This document shows, one piece after another, positions 8,424 to 17,229 of a stretch of DNA of 57,538 nt (the stretch's first letter is position 1; every line of letters starts with the position of its first letter). The notes beneath the pieces were generated by a model, which worked only from the letters and a program-made list of their open reading frames with translations, did no database searches and was not told the DNA's origin. A program made the position numbers and the translations under genes. This stretch comes from an uncultured Candidatus Melainabacteria bacterium. Lineage in GTDB: Bacteria; Cyanobacteriota; Vampirovibrionia; Gastranaerophilales; Gastranaerophilaceae. The DNA lies in contig CAKVGW010000003.1 of the NCBI GenBank assembly GCA_934747325.1, positions 1 to 57,538 on the forward strand, read 5' to 3'.

Positions 8424-9800
8424 ATGGATAGTGTGCAATTACAAAATTTAAATAATATTTATCAAACTGCGCCGGTGAAAAAAAATAGCGCAGTATCGAA
8501 TGCTTCACAAATTCAGAGTGATAAACCTCAAGCTCCTGCATTTAAAGCACAGGCTTATACCAGTGCTGTCACAATAAGGACTTCTTTAGCTAATAAGGAT
8601 GAACGTAAAAAATACGAAGATTTATCAAATGAATTGGAACTTCCATACAGAAAAAAACTTGAATTTGCTCTTAAATCAGGACAATTGTTGAAAAATAATT
8701 CTAATGATAGAAGCACGGTGCTTGATAATTTGCATAAAATTATAAAAGAAGAACGTGATCCTGGGTTGGATAAAGTTACGATTTTAAAAGAATGTTTGGA
8801 TATTTTGGCTAATCCTTATGTAATTACTCAAACTTGCGAAGATATTCCAAGTCAATATAAACGTCAAATTATAGGTCTGATAACAAATTTATCGGAAGAT
8901 CCTAATGAAATTGCAAAAACTCGTTGGGAATTAGATAATATGCACACGGGAACTTGTCCTGCCGCAAGTATTGAATTCGATTTGGCGACAAAACATACTG
9001 CAGAATTTTTTAGAATGGTTGAAGGTTTAACTTCTCCTAAGAATGAAGTTGTAAAAACTATTCAAATGGATAATTTGTCAAAGAAATCGAATGATGCAAT
9101 TTGGCTTTTAAAAACATTTAAAACACCACATAAAATAAATAATTTTGAAACAGCCAATGTTTTATTAAAGCCTGATGAGAACGCAATAATTAGGGCAAGA
9201 ATTCAAAACGGTTATAGAGATAAAGGCGAGCGTTCAATTATTGATGTATTAATGCAATCTACTCTTATGCAATTAGGTGCTCAACAAACATATAATTCAT
9301 TGACAGATAAGCGTGCGCCAAATGAATGGACACAAGAAGACGGTGGCTTGATTGATTTTGAAAAAACTTATGTCGAATCAGTTGTAGAAGATAAGAATAC
9401 AACGTCAGTAACTTATCAAAAGGTTGATGAAAACGGACGTTTGTGCGGTTATGAAAAAGATTTTGCGACAATCAAAAAAGAATTATTAGATACTTTAAAA
9501 ATGGGACATAATATAATCATTGGTTATACTTGGCCTGATCCTGAAAATGAAAACCGCTTGGCGGGACATGAAATAACAATTGTTGGACATAAAGTTAACG
9601 CAAAAGGTGAAGGAGTGTTTATTTGCCAAGATTCAGACGATGATATTTCTGCTCCAATTGAAATGACTGAAAAAGAACTTTTACCAAAAATTCACCATGC
9701 CGGTTTACCTGACGAAATTGCGTCAAGAGATTTTAAATACCAAGACAGCTGGGAAGTTGGGATTAATGAATTCCAAGATATGAGAAAGAAAAGTGCTTAA
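8424..9800 (+). CDS. Unknown protein, candidate papain-like cysteine peptidase
   Basis: A 458-residue protein without signal peptide or membrane segment. The N-terminal 50 residues are low in complexity (Ser/Gln/Asn/Pro) and end with 'APAFKAQ', similar to short motifs at the start of other proteins in this window. A conserved-looking 'TGTCPAASIEF' places a Cys at 178 at the head of a helix. Much later 'AGHEITIVGHK' (His 382) and 'FICQDSDDD' (Asp 403) follow. This order Cys, His, Asp and the local sequence resemble papain-fold peptidases or transglutaminase-like enzymes, where Cys starts a helix and His/Asp lie on strands. This is inference from motif spacing; no family was recognised. Its 3' side ends in a palindromic repeat and a terminator. 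Confidence 0.5.
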   Translation: MDSVQLQNLNNIYQTAPVKKNSAVSNASQIQSDKPQAPAFKAQAYTSAVTIRTSLANKDERKKYEDLSNELELPYRKKLEFALKSGQLLKNNSNDRSTVLDNLHKIIKEERDPGLDKVTILKECLDILANPYVITQTCEDIPSQYKRQIIGLITNLSEDPNEIAKTRWELDNMHTGTCPAASIEFDLATKHTAEFFRMVEGLTSPKNEVVKTIQMDNLSKKSNDAIWLLKTFKTPHKINNFETANVLLKPDENAIIRARIQNGYRDKGERSIIDVLMQSTLMQLGAQQTYNSLTDKRAPNEWTQEDGGLIDFEKTYVESVVEDKNTTSVTYQKVDENGRLCGYEKDFATIKKELLDTLKMGHNIIIGYTWPDPENENRLAGHEITIVGHKVNAKGEGVFICQDSDDDISAPIEMTEKELLPKIHHAGLPDEIASRDFKYQDSWEVGINEFQDMRKKSA

Positions 9801-9813
9801 AAAGGATAACTCT

Positions 9814-9955
9814 TAACACCCTCTCCTGCCTTCAGCACCCTCCCCAAAGGGAGGGAAACGCTTGTGCTTATTGAACGCATGTTAAATTTGTTATAACTGA
9901 ACGACTTTAGTTCCCTCCCTTGGGGGAGGGTGCCGAAGGCAGGAGAGGGTGTTAT
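9814..9955. repeat. Long inverted repeat of the 'CCCTCTCC' family
   Basis: Arms of about 42 bases (near 9814-9855 and 9913-9955) are nearly perfect reverse complements and carry CACCCTCTCCTGCCTTC and its complement. The central 57 bases are AT-rich. Related single copies of the CCCTCTCC / GGAGAGGG motif lie at about 51725, 52671, 54288 and 56440. It is a dispersed non-coding repeat. Confidence 0.75.
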
Positions 9956-9963
9956 TAACAAAA

Positions 9964-9992
9964 CAAAAGAGGTGTTTTAAACACCTCTTTTG
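9964..9992. terminator. Bidirectional intrinsic terminator
   Basis: Perfect 14-bp arms (9964-9977 / 9979-9992) around AAAGAGGTGTTT, flanked by A-rich and T-rich runs. It lies between the convergent papain-like and PfkB genes and can serve both. Confidence 0.85.
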
Positions 9993-10017
9993 TTTCCAAA
10001 TTTTCGAAAAATAAAAA

Positions 10018-11061
10018 CTATCCTTCCAAATACGTATAATCAGGATTTGCTTGCAACTTAGCTTCTATTTGATCAAATGTAGCCAAACCTTCTATTGCAC
10101 CGAATTCTGAAACGACACAAGAAGAGTTTACTGATGCGTACATTAAAGATAAACCGACATTTAATTTTGTTCTTTCCAATGCCGCGCAGAATGTTGATGC
10201 AAATGCATCTCCAGCGCCAAGTGTTGATACTACCGGCGATGGGAATACTGGGCAGAAATAGAATTTTTGTCCGTCGTAAGCGTAAGCACCTTTTCCACCA
10301 TCAGTGATTACGATAATTTGATAATCCATGACTTTCATTGTTGTAAGCATCTTTTTAACATCTCTATGAATAAGTTCGTGTGAGAATTTTTCAGTTTTAG
10401 TATCAGGTCTAACCTGAATTCCTGTAGTCATGGTTGCTTCTTCCTTGTTCATAACAACAATGTGTGCTGACTTAAGAATTGTTTTAATGTGTTCAAATCC
10501 ACGTTTAATGCTTGTTGTGCCGGCATTAAAACAAATTCTTGTGCCTTGTTGGTGAGCGTATTCGACAATAGGCTCAAGAACTTTATTTGATTCACCATTT
10601 AAAGGTGCTACATAAATTAAATCAGCATCTTTAATTGCATCATAATTAATCTCATCTTCTCTGATTTCAGCGTTTGCGCCTCTGTGCGCCAAAACTGTTC
10701 TATCACCTTGGAAACTTACCAAAATGATTGAAAAACCGGTTGATGTATCTTCTTTTTGAATAATATTATCTAATTTAACGCCACGAGGTTTAAATGAATC
10801 CAAAATACCTTCTGAATATATATCTTTACCTATTTTAAAGATAGCAGAAGTATCAAAACCCAAATTATCGAAATTGCAAGCAGTGTTTACACCTCCACCA
10901 CCTACATTTGATGAGAATGTAGTTATATCAATTTTTGAGCCATAAGGATAACTCATAAAATCAGAATTTTTGTTTTTTGAACATACTGAAACGATATTAG
11001 CGTCATCGCACTCAACGAATACATCCATTGTAGCGCTACCAATTGTTAAAACCTTTGTCAT
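10018..11061 (-). CDS. PfkB-family carbohydrate kinase
   Basis: A 347-residue cytosolic sugar or nucleoside kinase of the ribokinase/PfkB fold. The N-terminal substrate region has 'NVGGGGVNTACNFDNLGF' (about residues 52-69), equivalent to the PfkB signature 1 area. The C-terminal 'STLGAGDAFASTFCAAL' contains the anion-hole GAGD motif with catalytic Asp (about 288-296). 'IVVITDGGKGAYAY'-type sequence precedes it. A strong ribosome site (GGAGGAAG) supports the ATG. It is monocistronic, with a terminator just downstream. Family members phosphorylate ribose, fructose, adenosine or similar; nothing nearby fixes the substrate. Confidence 0.9.
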   Translation of the reverse strand: MTKVLTIGSATMDVFVECDDANIVSVCSKNKNSDFMSYPYGSKIDITTFSSNVGGGGVNTACNFDNLGFDTSAIFKIGKDIYSEGILDSFKPRGVKLDNIIQKEDTSTGFSIILVSFQGDRTVLAHRGANAEIREDEINYDAIKDADLIYVAPLNGESNKVLEPIVEYAHQQGTRICFNAGTTSIKRGFEHIKTILKSAHIVVMNKEEATMTTGIQVRPDTKTEKFSHELIHRDVKKMLTTMKVMDYQIIVITDGGKGAYAYDGQKFYFCPVFPSPVVSTLGAGDAFASTFCAALERTKLNVGLSLMYASVNSSCVVSEFGAIEGLATFDQIEAKLQANPDYTYLEG

Positions 11062-11143
11062 AATCTTCCTCCATATATTATTATTTTAGTACAAATAGCA
11101 AAAAAAATATTTATGAGTTTTAATATTGTATATGGAGGTAAAT

Positions 11144-11527
11144 ATGAATATTGATAATAATGTTTCATTTCACGGAAAACGAGAAATTATGTATGGATTA
11201 AATAAAGCATCAAAAGCTGCTAAGGATGCACAAGTGGATAGATTGATGTCTTGCGGTCCATATAGACTTAATAGAACTGATGAAGCTAAGAAGAATATTG
11301 CAGTAATGAATGCATATTTAGATATGGCAATTAATGACAGTGAGTTTAAAAATGTAATAGAAACTATTTCTAAAGACACTGATACAAAGAAGATTGCGGA
11401 AAATTTGAAATACTTGGACACAATGCAAGTGTTCAAAAGAGCATTTGCCCAAAATGTAGTAAAAATTTATGGTGATGTAAAAGCAATTAATTTAAGTAAA
11501 TTGTGGCAAGTGTTAGCCAAAAAATAA
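11144..11527 (+). CDS. Small unknown protein with N-terminal 'SFHGK' motif
   Basis: A 127-residue protein of unknown function. I place the start at 11144 because GGAGG ends five bases before it. An upstream in-frame ATG at 11126 would put the ribosome site inside the gene. It begins 'MNIDNNVSFHGKREIMYGL', then is helical and charged ('ASKAAKDAQVDRLM', 'YLDMAINDSEFKNVIETISK', 'KIAENLKYLDTMQVF'). There is no signal peptide or membrane segment. The start resembles those of proteins at 20045, 32465 and 8424, which carry an F(K/H)G or FKA motif within the first 50 residues. It is flanked by a divergent kinase gene and a convergent TPR gene. Confidence 0.7.
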   Translation: MNIDNNVSFHGKREIMYGLNKASKAAKDAQVDRLMSCGPYRLNRTDEAKKNIAVMNAYLDMAINDSEFKNVIETISKDTDTKKIAENLKYLDTMQVFKRAFAQNVVKIYGDVKAINLSKLWQVLAKK

Positions 11528-11548
11528 ATAATAAAAGGCATAATAAAT

Positions 11549-12100
11549 CTAAATTTTAGCAGTAACTTCTTTCAGGTACTGTCTAATTGCAGGTGTAATG
11601 AGTAAGTTTGGTTCTTGAGTGCATAAATCATCCAATGTTATTACGCCTTTTCTTATCGCACCTGATTGTATTTGCAAAAGTCCTAACATAATTTTATCGT
11701 AAGGACTTTTAGAATTAGCTAACTCTTTCATCTTTGTATTTGTAATACCAAGTGTTCTGTAACATTCTGCCAAATTCAGATAATACTTAAAATTCAAACC
11801 ATACAGTTTAATTGCATCTTCAAAACAAACTCTTGCCATTTCCGGATAGCCGATAAAAGTATATGTTTCGCCTAAATTATTCTTGAAAATCGCAGTAGCT
11901 TGAGTGTTTGGGCTTAATTGAATTGCAATTTTGAATTCCTGTATAGCCGCATAATAAATCCTGTCTTTAAGATAATTTATTCCTACATTGTTGTGATAAA
12001 ATGCGTCTTTTCCTGCATCAATAGTATATTTATACGGTTTTCTATAACCTGAACAAGTCACAGCAATTAACAATAAAAATATAGTTAGAAATTTTTTCAT
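11549..12100 (-). CDS. Exported TPR-repeat protein
   Basis: A 183-residue protein with an N-terminal hydrophobic signal ('KFLTIFLLLIAVTCSG'). The Cys at about 16 could be lipidated, but the lipobox is atypical. The body shows about three tetratricopeptide-like helix pairs: 'AFYHNNVGINYLKDRIYYAA', 'IFKNNLGETYTFIGYPEMA' and 'KYYLNLAECYRTLGI'. TPR proteins are scaffolds for protein contacts, here on the periplasmic side. Its ATG overlaps the stop of the upstream hydrolase gene (TAATG), so translation is coupled. It is the third gene of an operon starting at 14006. Confidence 0.75.
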   Translation of the reverse strand: MKKFLTIFLLLIAVTCSGYRKPYKYTIDAGKDAFYHNNVGINYLKDRIYYAAIQEFKIAIQLSPNTQATAIFKNNLGETYTFIGYPEMARVCFEDAIKLYGLNFKYYLNLAECYRTLGITNTKMKELANSKSPYDKIMLGLLQIQSGAIRKGVITLDDLCTQEPNLLITPAIRQYLKEVTAKI

Positions 12101-13023
12101 TATAGTTCGATTTCTAATCCTTCGTAAGCCATAATAGCATCTTCTGATGCGTATTCTTCAGACAATAAATCTAATTTTTCGTCATTATAACCTGGGTCAT
12201 AATGGAAATAAACGAGTTTTTTCGCTCCGACTTGTTCTTTACAATCTAATGCCATTTCGAAAGTTGAATGACCGTAGCCTTGTTTTGGAACATAAATACT
12301 CAAATAATCTTCTGTTGAATATTGTGCGTCATGGATAAGTAAATCACACCCTTTAGCAAACTTAACCAACTTTTTGTCACCGCCCGGATAACTTTCTTTA
12401 TCCGTTGCATAAACAAGAGTCTTACCTTTGTAGGTTATTTTATAGATAAATACACCGTTTTGAGGGTGAGCATACGATTTATAACAAGTTATAACAACAT
12501 CCTCGTCCGTGTAATCGCCTTCTTTTAAATCATTAACTCTTATTACCTTCGGCATTTCATTTTTCTTGAAAATAATATAGTTTGTTTCATTCAAATCAAA
12601 TATTTTTAAATCTGCCGCAATGTCGCCTAAATCAAGCGGAAACGACTTTGTAAACAAGAGTTTTGCAAGTTCATTTTCTAAAGTTTCATTATAATTAACA
12701 CCGCCCATCAAGCACATTCTAGTTGACGCCAAATGACAAGGTCTGAAGAATGGAAAACCTTGGATGTGGTCTAAGTGGATATGGCTCAATAAAATTGTGC
12801 ATTTTACAGGAGTTCTGTCAGTAATTGTCGTCCCCGATTCAATATATTTTTGCATAAGTTCGTTACCCAAACTTATTAAACCCGTTCCGGCATCTAATAT
12901 AATTAAATGACCACCAACTCTAACCTCCACGCAAGATGTGTTTCCACCGTATTTCAAAAAATCTTTATGCGGTACGGGATAACTACCTCTAACACCTCTG
13001 AATTTTATTTTAAATTCGTCCAT
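12100..13023 (-). CDS. Metallo-beta-lactamase-fold hydrolase
   Basis: A 307-residue MBL-fold enzyme. The metal motif HxHxDH is at 81-86 ('HIHLDH'). Downstream are further likely ligands in 'YATDKES', 'LIHDAQYS' and 'KLVYFHYDP'. The opening 'FRGVRGSYPVPHKDFLKYGG' with 'NTSCVEV' is characteristic of the subgroup related to PhnP, RNase Z-like and cyclic-nucleotide phosphodiesterase-type MBL proteins. No signal peptide is visible, so it is cytosolic. It lies two bases after a metallophosphoesterase gene and overlaps the next TPR gene by one base. The association of two predicted phosphodiesterases suggests work on related phosphate-ester substrates, but this is inference. Confidence 0.85.
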   Translation of the reverse strand: MDEFKIKFRGVRGSYPVPHKDFLKYGGNTSCVEVRVGGHLIILDAGTGLISLGNELMQKYIESGTTITDRTPVKCTILLSHIHLDHIQGFPFFRPCHLASTRMCLMGGVNYNETLENELAKLLFTKSFPLDLGDIAADLKIFDLNETNYIIFKKNEMPKVIRVNDLKEGDYTDEDVVITCYKSYAHPQNGVFIYKITYKGKTLVYATDKESYPGGDKKLVKFAKGCDLLIHDAQYSTEDYLSIYVPKQGYGHSTFEMALDCKEQVGAKKLVYFHYDPGYNDEKLDLLSEEYASEDAIMAYEGLEIEL

Positions 13024-13025
13024 TC

Positions 13026-14006
13026 TTAATCTCCATAATTTTTTAATTCAAAACTTGCGTTTCTGTCGCTCTCTTCTCCATACAATCTTTCAGTACCCAT
13101 AAGTCTGAGTTTTGAACGTGATTGTATGTCTTTTAAATTAGTTTCTTTCAAATAAACATCAACAAGAGTTCTTTGTTTATTAGAATTTATATTAATAACT
13201 CTGAATGCATTCGGATAAGTAACTAAAGACGGGCATGCCACAACTAACATATTATCATCTTGTATGATTTTTGTCGTGTGATAATGTCCCTGTAAAACTA
13301 TTAAGGGATTTTTGTGAGTTTTTAAAAGTTTTCTCACTTCATATTCGTTTTGCATTTTGTGATTAGGGCTGGAAAACGGTTCAATAATAGGAACATGCGA
13401 ACAAACTATAACCGTATCTTTTACATGCTTTTCCAATTCTTGAGTAAGCCACATGAACTCTTCGTTTGAGATTTCGCCGTTTGATGTTAATTTATAATCA
13501 ATGATAGAATCTAAACAAATGACTCTAAATCCTTTTTTAGGAGTAAATGCGTAATAAATATTTTCTTGTTGCATGTTATCATTATTAGCAGCTAATGTTT
13601 CTAAAAATTTTCTTTTCGTAAGTGGGCCATCTATACTAATATCGTGATTACCATCAATTGCATACCAAGGATAAACCAAATTATTTGCATGCGAAATGAA
13701 TTTTTCTAATTCACTTACCTTTGGTTTGTTAACCAAATCGCCTGTAAACATTACAAAATCGTAAGGACCGGATGTATTTATTTGAAAAATCACATCATCC
13801 AAAAGTTCAGGAGATTTTTTCAAAAATTTGTAAGACGTATTTTCTTCAAACGAAGAAAAATGTGCGTCACTAACTTGTGCAACTCTAAGGTTGTTATTTG
13901 CCGCAGTACAAACTTGCGAGCCGATAGCGCATGCAATAAGAAGTGTTAAAACACAATTTATAAATTTTGAAAAAAATGATTCTTTTTTACGCTTATATCT
14001 TTTCAT
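13026..14006 (-). CDS. Calcineurin-like metallophosphoesterase, membrane-anchored or exported
   Basis: A 326-residue protein with a basic N terminus (KRYKRKK) and one hydrophobic segment (about 12-35). It is therefore either anchored with its catalytic domain outside, or cleaved near 'CTAA'. The catalytic motifs of the calcineurin-like family are complete: 'DAH' (47-49), 'GDL' (89-91), 'GNHD' (119-122), 'CSHVP' and 'GHYH'. This set is shared with CpdA-type cyclic-nucleotide phosphodiesterases and with lipid pyrophosphatases such as LpxH-like enzymes. It heads a three-gene minus-strand operon. Substrate unknown; the exported topology argues against a classical cytosolic CpdA role. Confidence 0.85.
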   Translation of the reverse strand: MKRYKRKKESFFSKFINCVLTLLIACAIGSQVCTAANNNLRVAQVSDAHFSSFEENTSYKFLKKSPELLDDVIFQINTSGPYDFVMFTGDLVNKPKVSELEKFISHANNLVYPWYAIDGNHDISIDGPLTKRKFLETLAANNDNMQQENIYYAFTPKKGFRVICLDSIIDYKLTSNGEISNEEFMWLTQELEKHVKDTVIVCSHVPIIEPFSSPNHKMQNEYEVRKLLKTHKNPLIVLQGHYHTTKIIQDDNMLVVACPSLVTYPNAFRVININSNKQRTLVDVYLKETNLKDIQSRSKLRLMGTERLYGEESDRNASFELKNYGD

Positions 14007-14052
14007 AATTATTTATTATACCAAATAACCGTGGTTGTGTATAGGTTGAATT

Positions 14053-14081
14053 TTGCAAATCAATTTCCCTCAAGCTATAAT
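14053..14081 (+). promoter_or_regulatory. Sigma-70-type promoter of nadE
   Basis: TTGCAA (14053-14058), a 17-base spacer, and TATAAT (14076-14081). The transcript would start near 14088, with a GAGAGG ribosome site before ATG 14104. The same TTGCAA -35 occurs before both tRNA genes in the window. Confidence 0.7.
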
Positions 14082-14103
14082 AAACATAACTTGAGAGGTA
14101 AAA

Positions 14104-16086
14104 ATGAACTTATACGAACTATCCGAAATAGCTGATAAAAGATTTTCACACGGCGAAGAAATTCCGCAAAATATAATAGAAGGTGTAAAGCAAATTGTTT
14201 CCAATGGCGGATTTATCGGCATGGCACAAATAAATCCGATAGCAGGGAATATTGAATACAACGCAAAAAAAATTGCTAAATACATTAAATATTCATGTAA
14301 AATCGGCTTAGACATGGTTGTTTTTCCCGAATTGGCTCTAATGGGTTATCCAATTGAAGATACAATCGACAGACACCCGATTATTGTAGAAGAAAATATT
14401 AAATGGCTGAAAGGTTTGGCTAAAATTACAGTCGGCACAACCGCTCTTGTGGGGTTTGTTGAGCCTCGAAAACAAGATGCGGAAGGTAAAAAATATTTTA
14501 ACTCTGTTGCCATTTTAAAAGACGGAAAAATCGCGGGAATTGTCAGAAAATCACTTCTTCCTAATTATTCTGAATTTAACGATTACAGATATATTGAACC
14601 ATCTCCTGTCGTAGGGGTTCAGCCGGCTGAAACGTTAGGTGTTTTTGATAAAGACAATATTAAAGAAAATAGTAAAATTTTTGAAAAATACGGAATTTCT
14701 ATTTGTGAAGATTGTTGGAACAATAAAGAATTCTTTGAAAAAAATCTTTATGATAAAGATCCGATTGATGAACTTGCGCAAGAAAATCCTGAGATTTTCA
14801 TTAATTGTTCAGCTTCTCCAACCAGAGCGAAAAAAGAACAATTGAAACACAATATGCTTTCATTTATTGCTAAAAAATACAATACTCCGATTGTATATGT
14901 AAACCAAGTCGGTGCGATTGACAACAGTTCGTTTGACGGTTCCAGCAGAGTTTTTGATGCAGACGGAAAATTATTAGCAAGAGCAAAATCTTTTGAAGAA
15001 CAATTTTTAATCGTTAATCCAAAAGAAAAAATAGGCAAAATTTATCCTCTGACTAAAGGTTTGGATAAATCTCTTAATGAACAAAAAGTTTTTACTTTAG
15101 AATATGAATCCGATTTAGAAAGAACTTATAAAACAATTCTACAAGGAATAAAAGATTATTTTAAGAAATGTGGTTTTAAACGCGCAGTTTTAGGACTTTC
15201 AGGCGGTTTGGATTCGACTGTTTGCGCAGTACTTTTAGCTGATGCTATCGGCAAAGAAAATGTTTTTGGCGTTTCGATGCCATCTCATATTACAAGTAAA
15301 GAAAGTAAATCTGACGCTCAACAGTTGGCACACAATTTAGGAATTAATTTCACTGAAGCCACAATACGCCCAATGATTGATACAACAACAGAATGCTTAA
15401 ATGAATTATTTAAGACTGTAGAAACCAAATGGGACGGACGTTACAAGACTTCGTTCACGCCTGATAATATTCAGGCTCGCTCACGTGCAATGTTTTTGTG
15501 GGGAATAAGTAATGAATTTGCTTCTTGTATTCCTATTGCTACTTCTGATAAATCAGAATTGTATATGGGTTATGCAACGATTAATGGTGATATGTCAGGC
15601 GGTTTTGCACCTATTGCAGATGTACCTAAAACTAAATTGTTTGCGTTTGCCCGTTGGATGAATGAAAACCGCGAAGAAAAAAATGCAATTCCAGAAGCGA
15701 TTATTCTAAAAAAACCGGGTGCTGAACTTGCAATCGACCCTAAAACAGGAAAACCACTAATCGCAGAAGATGCTCTCATGCCTTATGAATTCTTAGATGA
15801 AATCATTTGGCGAGTTGAAAACAAAAACGAAGGCTACCATGACCTTTTAGAAAACGAATTTGTTTATGAAAAACATAATTCCGTTTCAAAAGAACAAAAA
15901 ATCGAATGGTTGGATAAGTTTTTCAGACGTATGTCAACTGCGCTTTATAAATGGTCTATTCTTCCGCCGTCTGTAATTGTTGAATCTCGTTCAATCAATA
16001 AATATGATTATAGACAACCTATAACGTCCTCCAAAATTAATTATAAAGGTGTGGAAGATAGTTATATCGAAAATGTTTTAGATTAG
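14104..16086 (+). CDS. nadE: Glutamine-dependent NAD+ synthetase
   Basis: Catalyses the last step of NAD synthesis, amidating deamido-NAD with ammonia released from glutamine. At 660 residues it has the two-domain form. The N-terminal nitrilase-type glutaminase domain has the triad Glu76 ('FPELALMGYP'), Lys149 ('RKSLLP') and Cys201 ('CEDCW'). The C-terminal synthetase domain has the PP-loop 'LGLSGGLDSTVCAV' (about 363-376) and 'SRAMFLWGISNEF'. A further typical segment is 'TSDKSELYMGYATINGDM'. The gene has its own promoter and is followed by a strong hairpin. It is monocistronic and convergent with a TPR gene. Confidence 0.97.
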   Translation: MNLYELSEIADKRFSHGEEIPQNIIEGVKQIVSNGGFIGMAQINPIAGNIEYNAKKIAKYIKYSCKIGLDMVVFPELALMGYPIEDTIDRHPIIVEENIKWLKGLAKITVGTTALVGFVEPRKQDAEGKKYFNSVAILKDGKIAGIVRKSLLPNYSEFNDYRYIEPSPVVGVQPAETLGVFDKDNIKENSKIFEKYGISICEDCWNNKEFFEKNLYDKDPIDELAQENPEIFINCSASPTRAKKEQLKHNMLSFIAKKYNTPIVYVNQVGAIDNSSFDGSSRVFDADGKLLARAKSFEEQFLIVNPKEKIGKIYPLTKGLDKSLNEQKVFTLEYESDLERTYKTILQGIKDYFKKCGFKRAVLGLSGGLDSTVCAVLLADAIGKENVFGVSMPSHITSKESKSDAQQLAHNLGINFTEATIRPMIDTTTECLNELFKTVETKWDGRYKTSFTPDNIQARSRAMFLWGISNEFASCIPIATSDKSELYMGYATINGDMSGGFAPIADVPKTKLFAFARWMNENREEKNAIPEAIILKKPGAELAIDPKTGKPLIAEDALMPYEFLDEIIWRVENKNEGYHDLLENEFVYEKHNSVSKEQKIEWLDKFFRRMSTALYKWSILPPSVIVESRSINKYDYRQPITSSKINYKGVEDSYIENVLD

Positions 16087-16090
16087 GTGA

Positions 16091-16112
16091 CGGCGCGCTA
16101 AATAGCGCGCCG
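16091..16112. terminator. Terminator hairpin between nadE and a convergent TPR gene
   Basis: CGGCGCGCTA / TAGCGCGCCG arms of 10 bp (16091-16100 / 16103-16112) with a two-base gap, then a T-rich stretch. It lies five bases past the nadE stop codon and is bidirectional in form. Confidence 0.85.
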
Positions 16113-16122
16113 TTAATAATTT

Positions 16123-17154
16123 TTAGTTTAAAATAAGATTTGAATTTAAGTGCTTTAGTTGTTTGCGCATTTCTTCCGCTTTATCATTTAAGTTTTCTCT
16201 GCGGTAGATTTCCATAGCTTTTTTGTAGTTTTCTTCTGCGTCAATTTTGTATTCGGGATTATCATATCCTGACATCAATTGAAGCGTTTGAGCCAATAAA
16301 ACATAGGCTTCCGGTTTGTTTGGGTTGATTTCTATAGCACGTTCAAAACATTCTTTAGAATCTATAATATGACCTTCTATATGATTTTTATATCCCTCTA
16401 AAATTGCCATAGGGTAAGCAAAAAGCTTTTGTTTATCAAATATTTTTAATTCTAAAAGAAAACAAATTTCCATCAAGTCTTTTTCTTTATACATGTCAGA
16501 AAACCTGAAATGCGAAATAAAATATTTAGGAAAAACCGAATCAATTTTCTTTAAAATCTCGTTTTGTTTGTCAACTTGATTAGCCATGCCGTAGATTGTT
16601 GCTTCTTTTAGTAATTTTATCGGGTTATCTTTATCTATTAAATCAATTAAACCTAATAGTTTTAATCCTTTTGATAATTCATCGTTCGCTAAAACCATTG
16701 CAACTTCTTTAAATAAAAATTGAATAGTTTTATATTTATTAAACTCAAACAAATTGAGAATAAAATCTTTTGCAATATCTTCTTCATTCGAATAGACTAG
16801 TGATAAGAATTTTATACGCTTAACTTCAAAATTTTCTTCATCCCAAGTTAGAATTTTATCCGCGTCTTTTATAGCTTCATAGAAATTGCCAATCTCAAAA
16901 TTGAGCATTAGTCGTTCTTGATAAGCTTTTTCTTTTTTTGCGCAATGCGTGATGATATACGTAAAATCAGAATATGCGTCATCAAGCATTAATAGTTTAT
17001 GGCATAATTGACCACGTTTTAAAAATGTTTCAGAAGGTTTATACTCTTGCGCGATTAAATAATTTAATTTCTCTAACGCTAAATCATAATTTTTCTCTAA
17101 AATAAGTTTATCTATTGTTTTTAGACACACAAGATATTTTATGTTATCAAGCAT
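16123..17154 (-). CDS. TPR-repeat protein
   Basis: A 343-residue cytosolic protein made mostly of helical tetratricopeptide-like repeats. Recognisable units are 'YDLALEKLNYLIAQEYKPSE' (about 20-39), 'AYSDFTYIITHCAKKEKAYQ', 'FYEAIKDADKILTWDEENFE' and, near the C terminus, 'KECFERAIEINPNKPEAYV' followed by 'AEENYKKAMEIYRREN'. There is no signal peptide. The family gives scaffolding proteins with no fixed activity. It lies 75 bases downstream of dnaA on the same strand, and no terminator is obvious between them, so co-transcription is possible. Confidence 0.8.
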   Translation of the reverse strand: MLDNIKYLVCLKTIDKLILEKNYDLALEKLNYLIAQEYKPSETFLKRGQLCHKLLMLDDAYSDFTYIITHCAKKEKAYQERLMLNFEIGNFYEAIKDADKILTWDEENFEVKRIKFLSLVYSNEEDIAKDFILNLFEFNKYKTIQFLFKEVAMVLANDELSKGLKLLGLIDLIDKDNPIKLLKEATIYGMANQVDKQNEILKKIDSVFPKYFISHFRFSDMYKEKDLMEICFLLELKIFDKQKLFAYPMAILEGYKNHIEGHIIDSKECFERAIEINPNKPEAYVLLAQTLQLMSGYDNPEYKIDAEENYKKAMEIYRRENLNDKAEEMRKQLKHLNSNLILN

Positions 17155-17229
17155 ATTTGCTCCAAAATTCCCCTTACACTCTAATAATTTTTTATCACAA
17201 ATCCCAAATAAAAACGAGTGTTAAGTCGG

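Noticed and set aside
8424..9800. Calling this gene a transglutaminase or C39 peptidase by name
   Set aside because: Only the order Cys-His-Asp is supportive; no family-specific motif was recognised, so it is left as a candidate.
17155..17229. Possible oriC next to dnaA (TTATCACA-like string)
   Set aside because: A single imperfect match, no cluster of DnaA boxes and no repeats.
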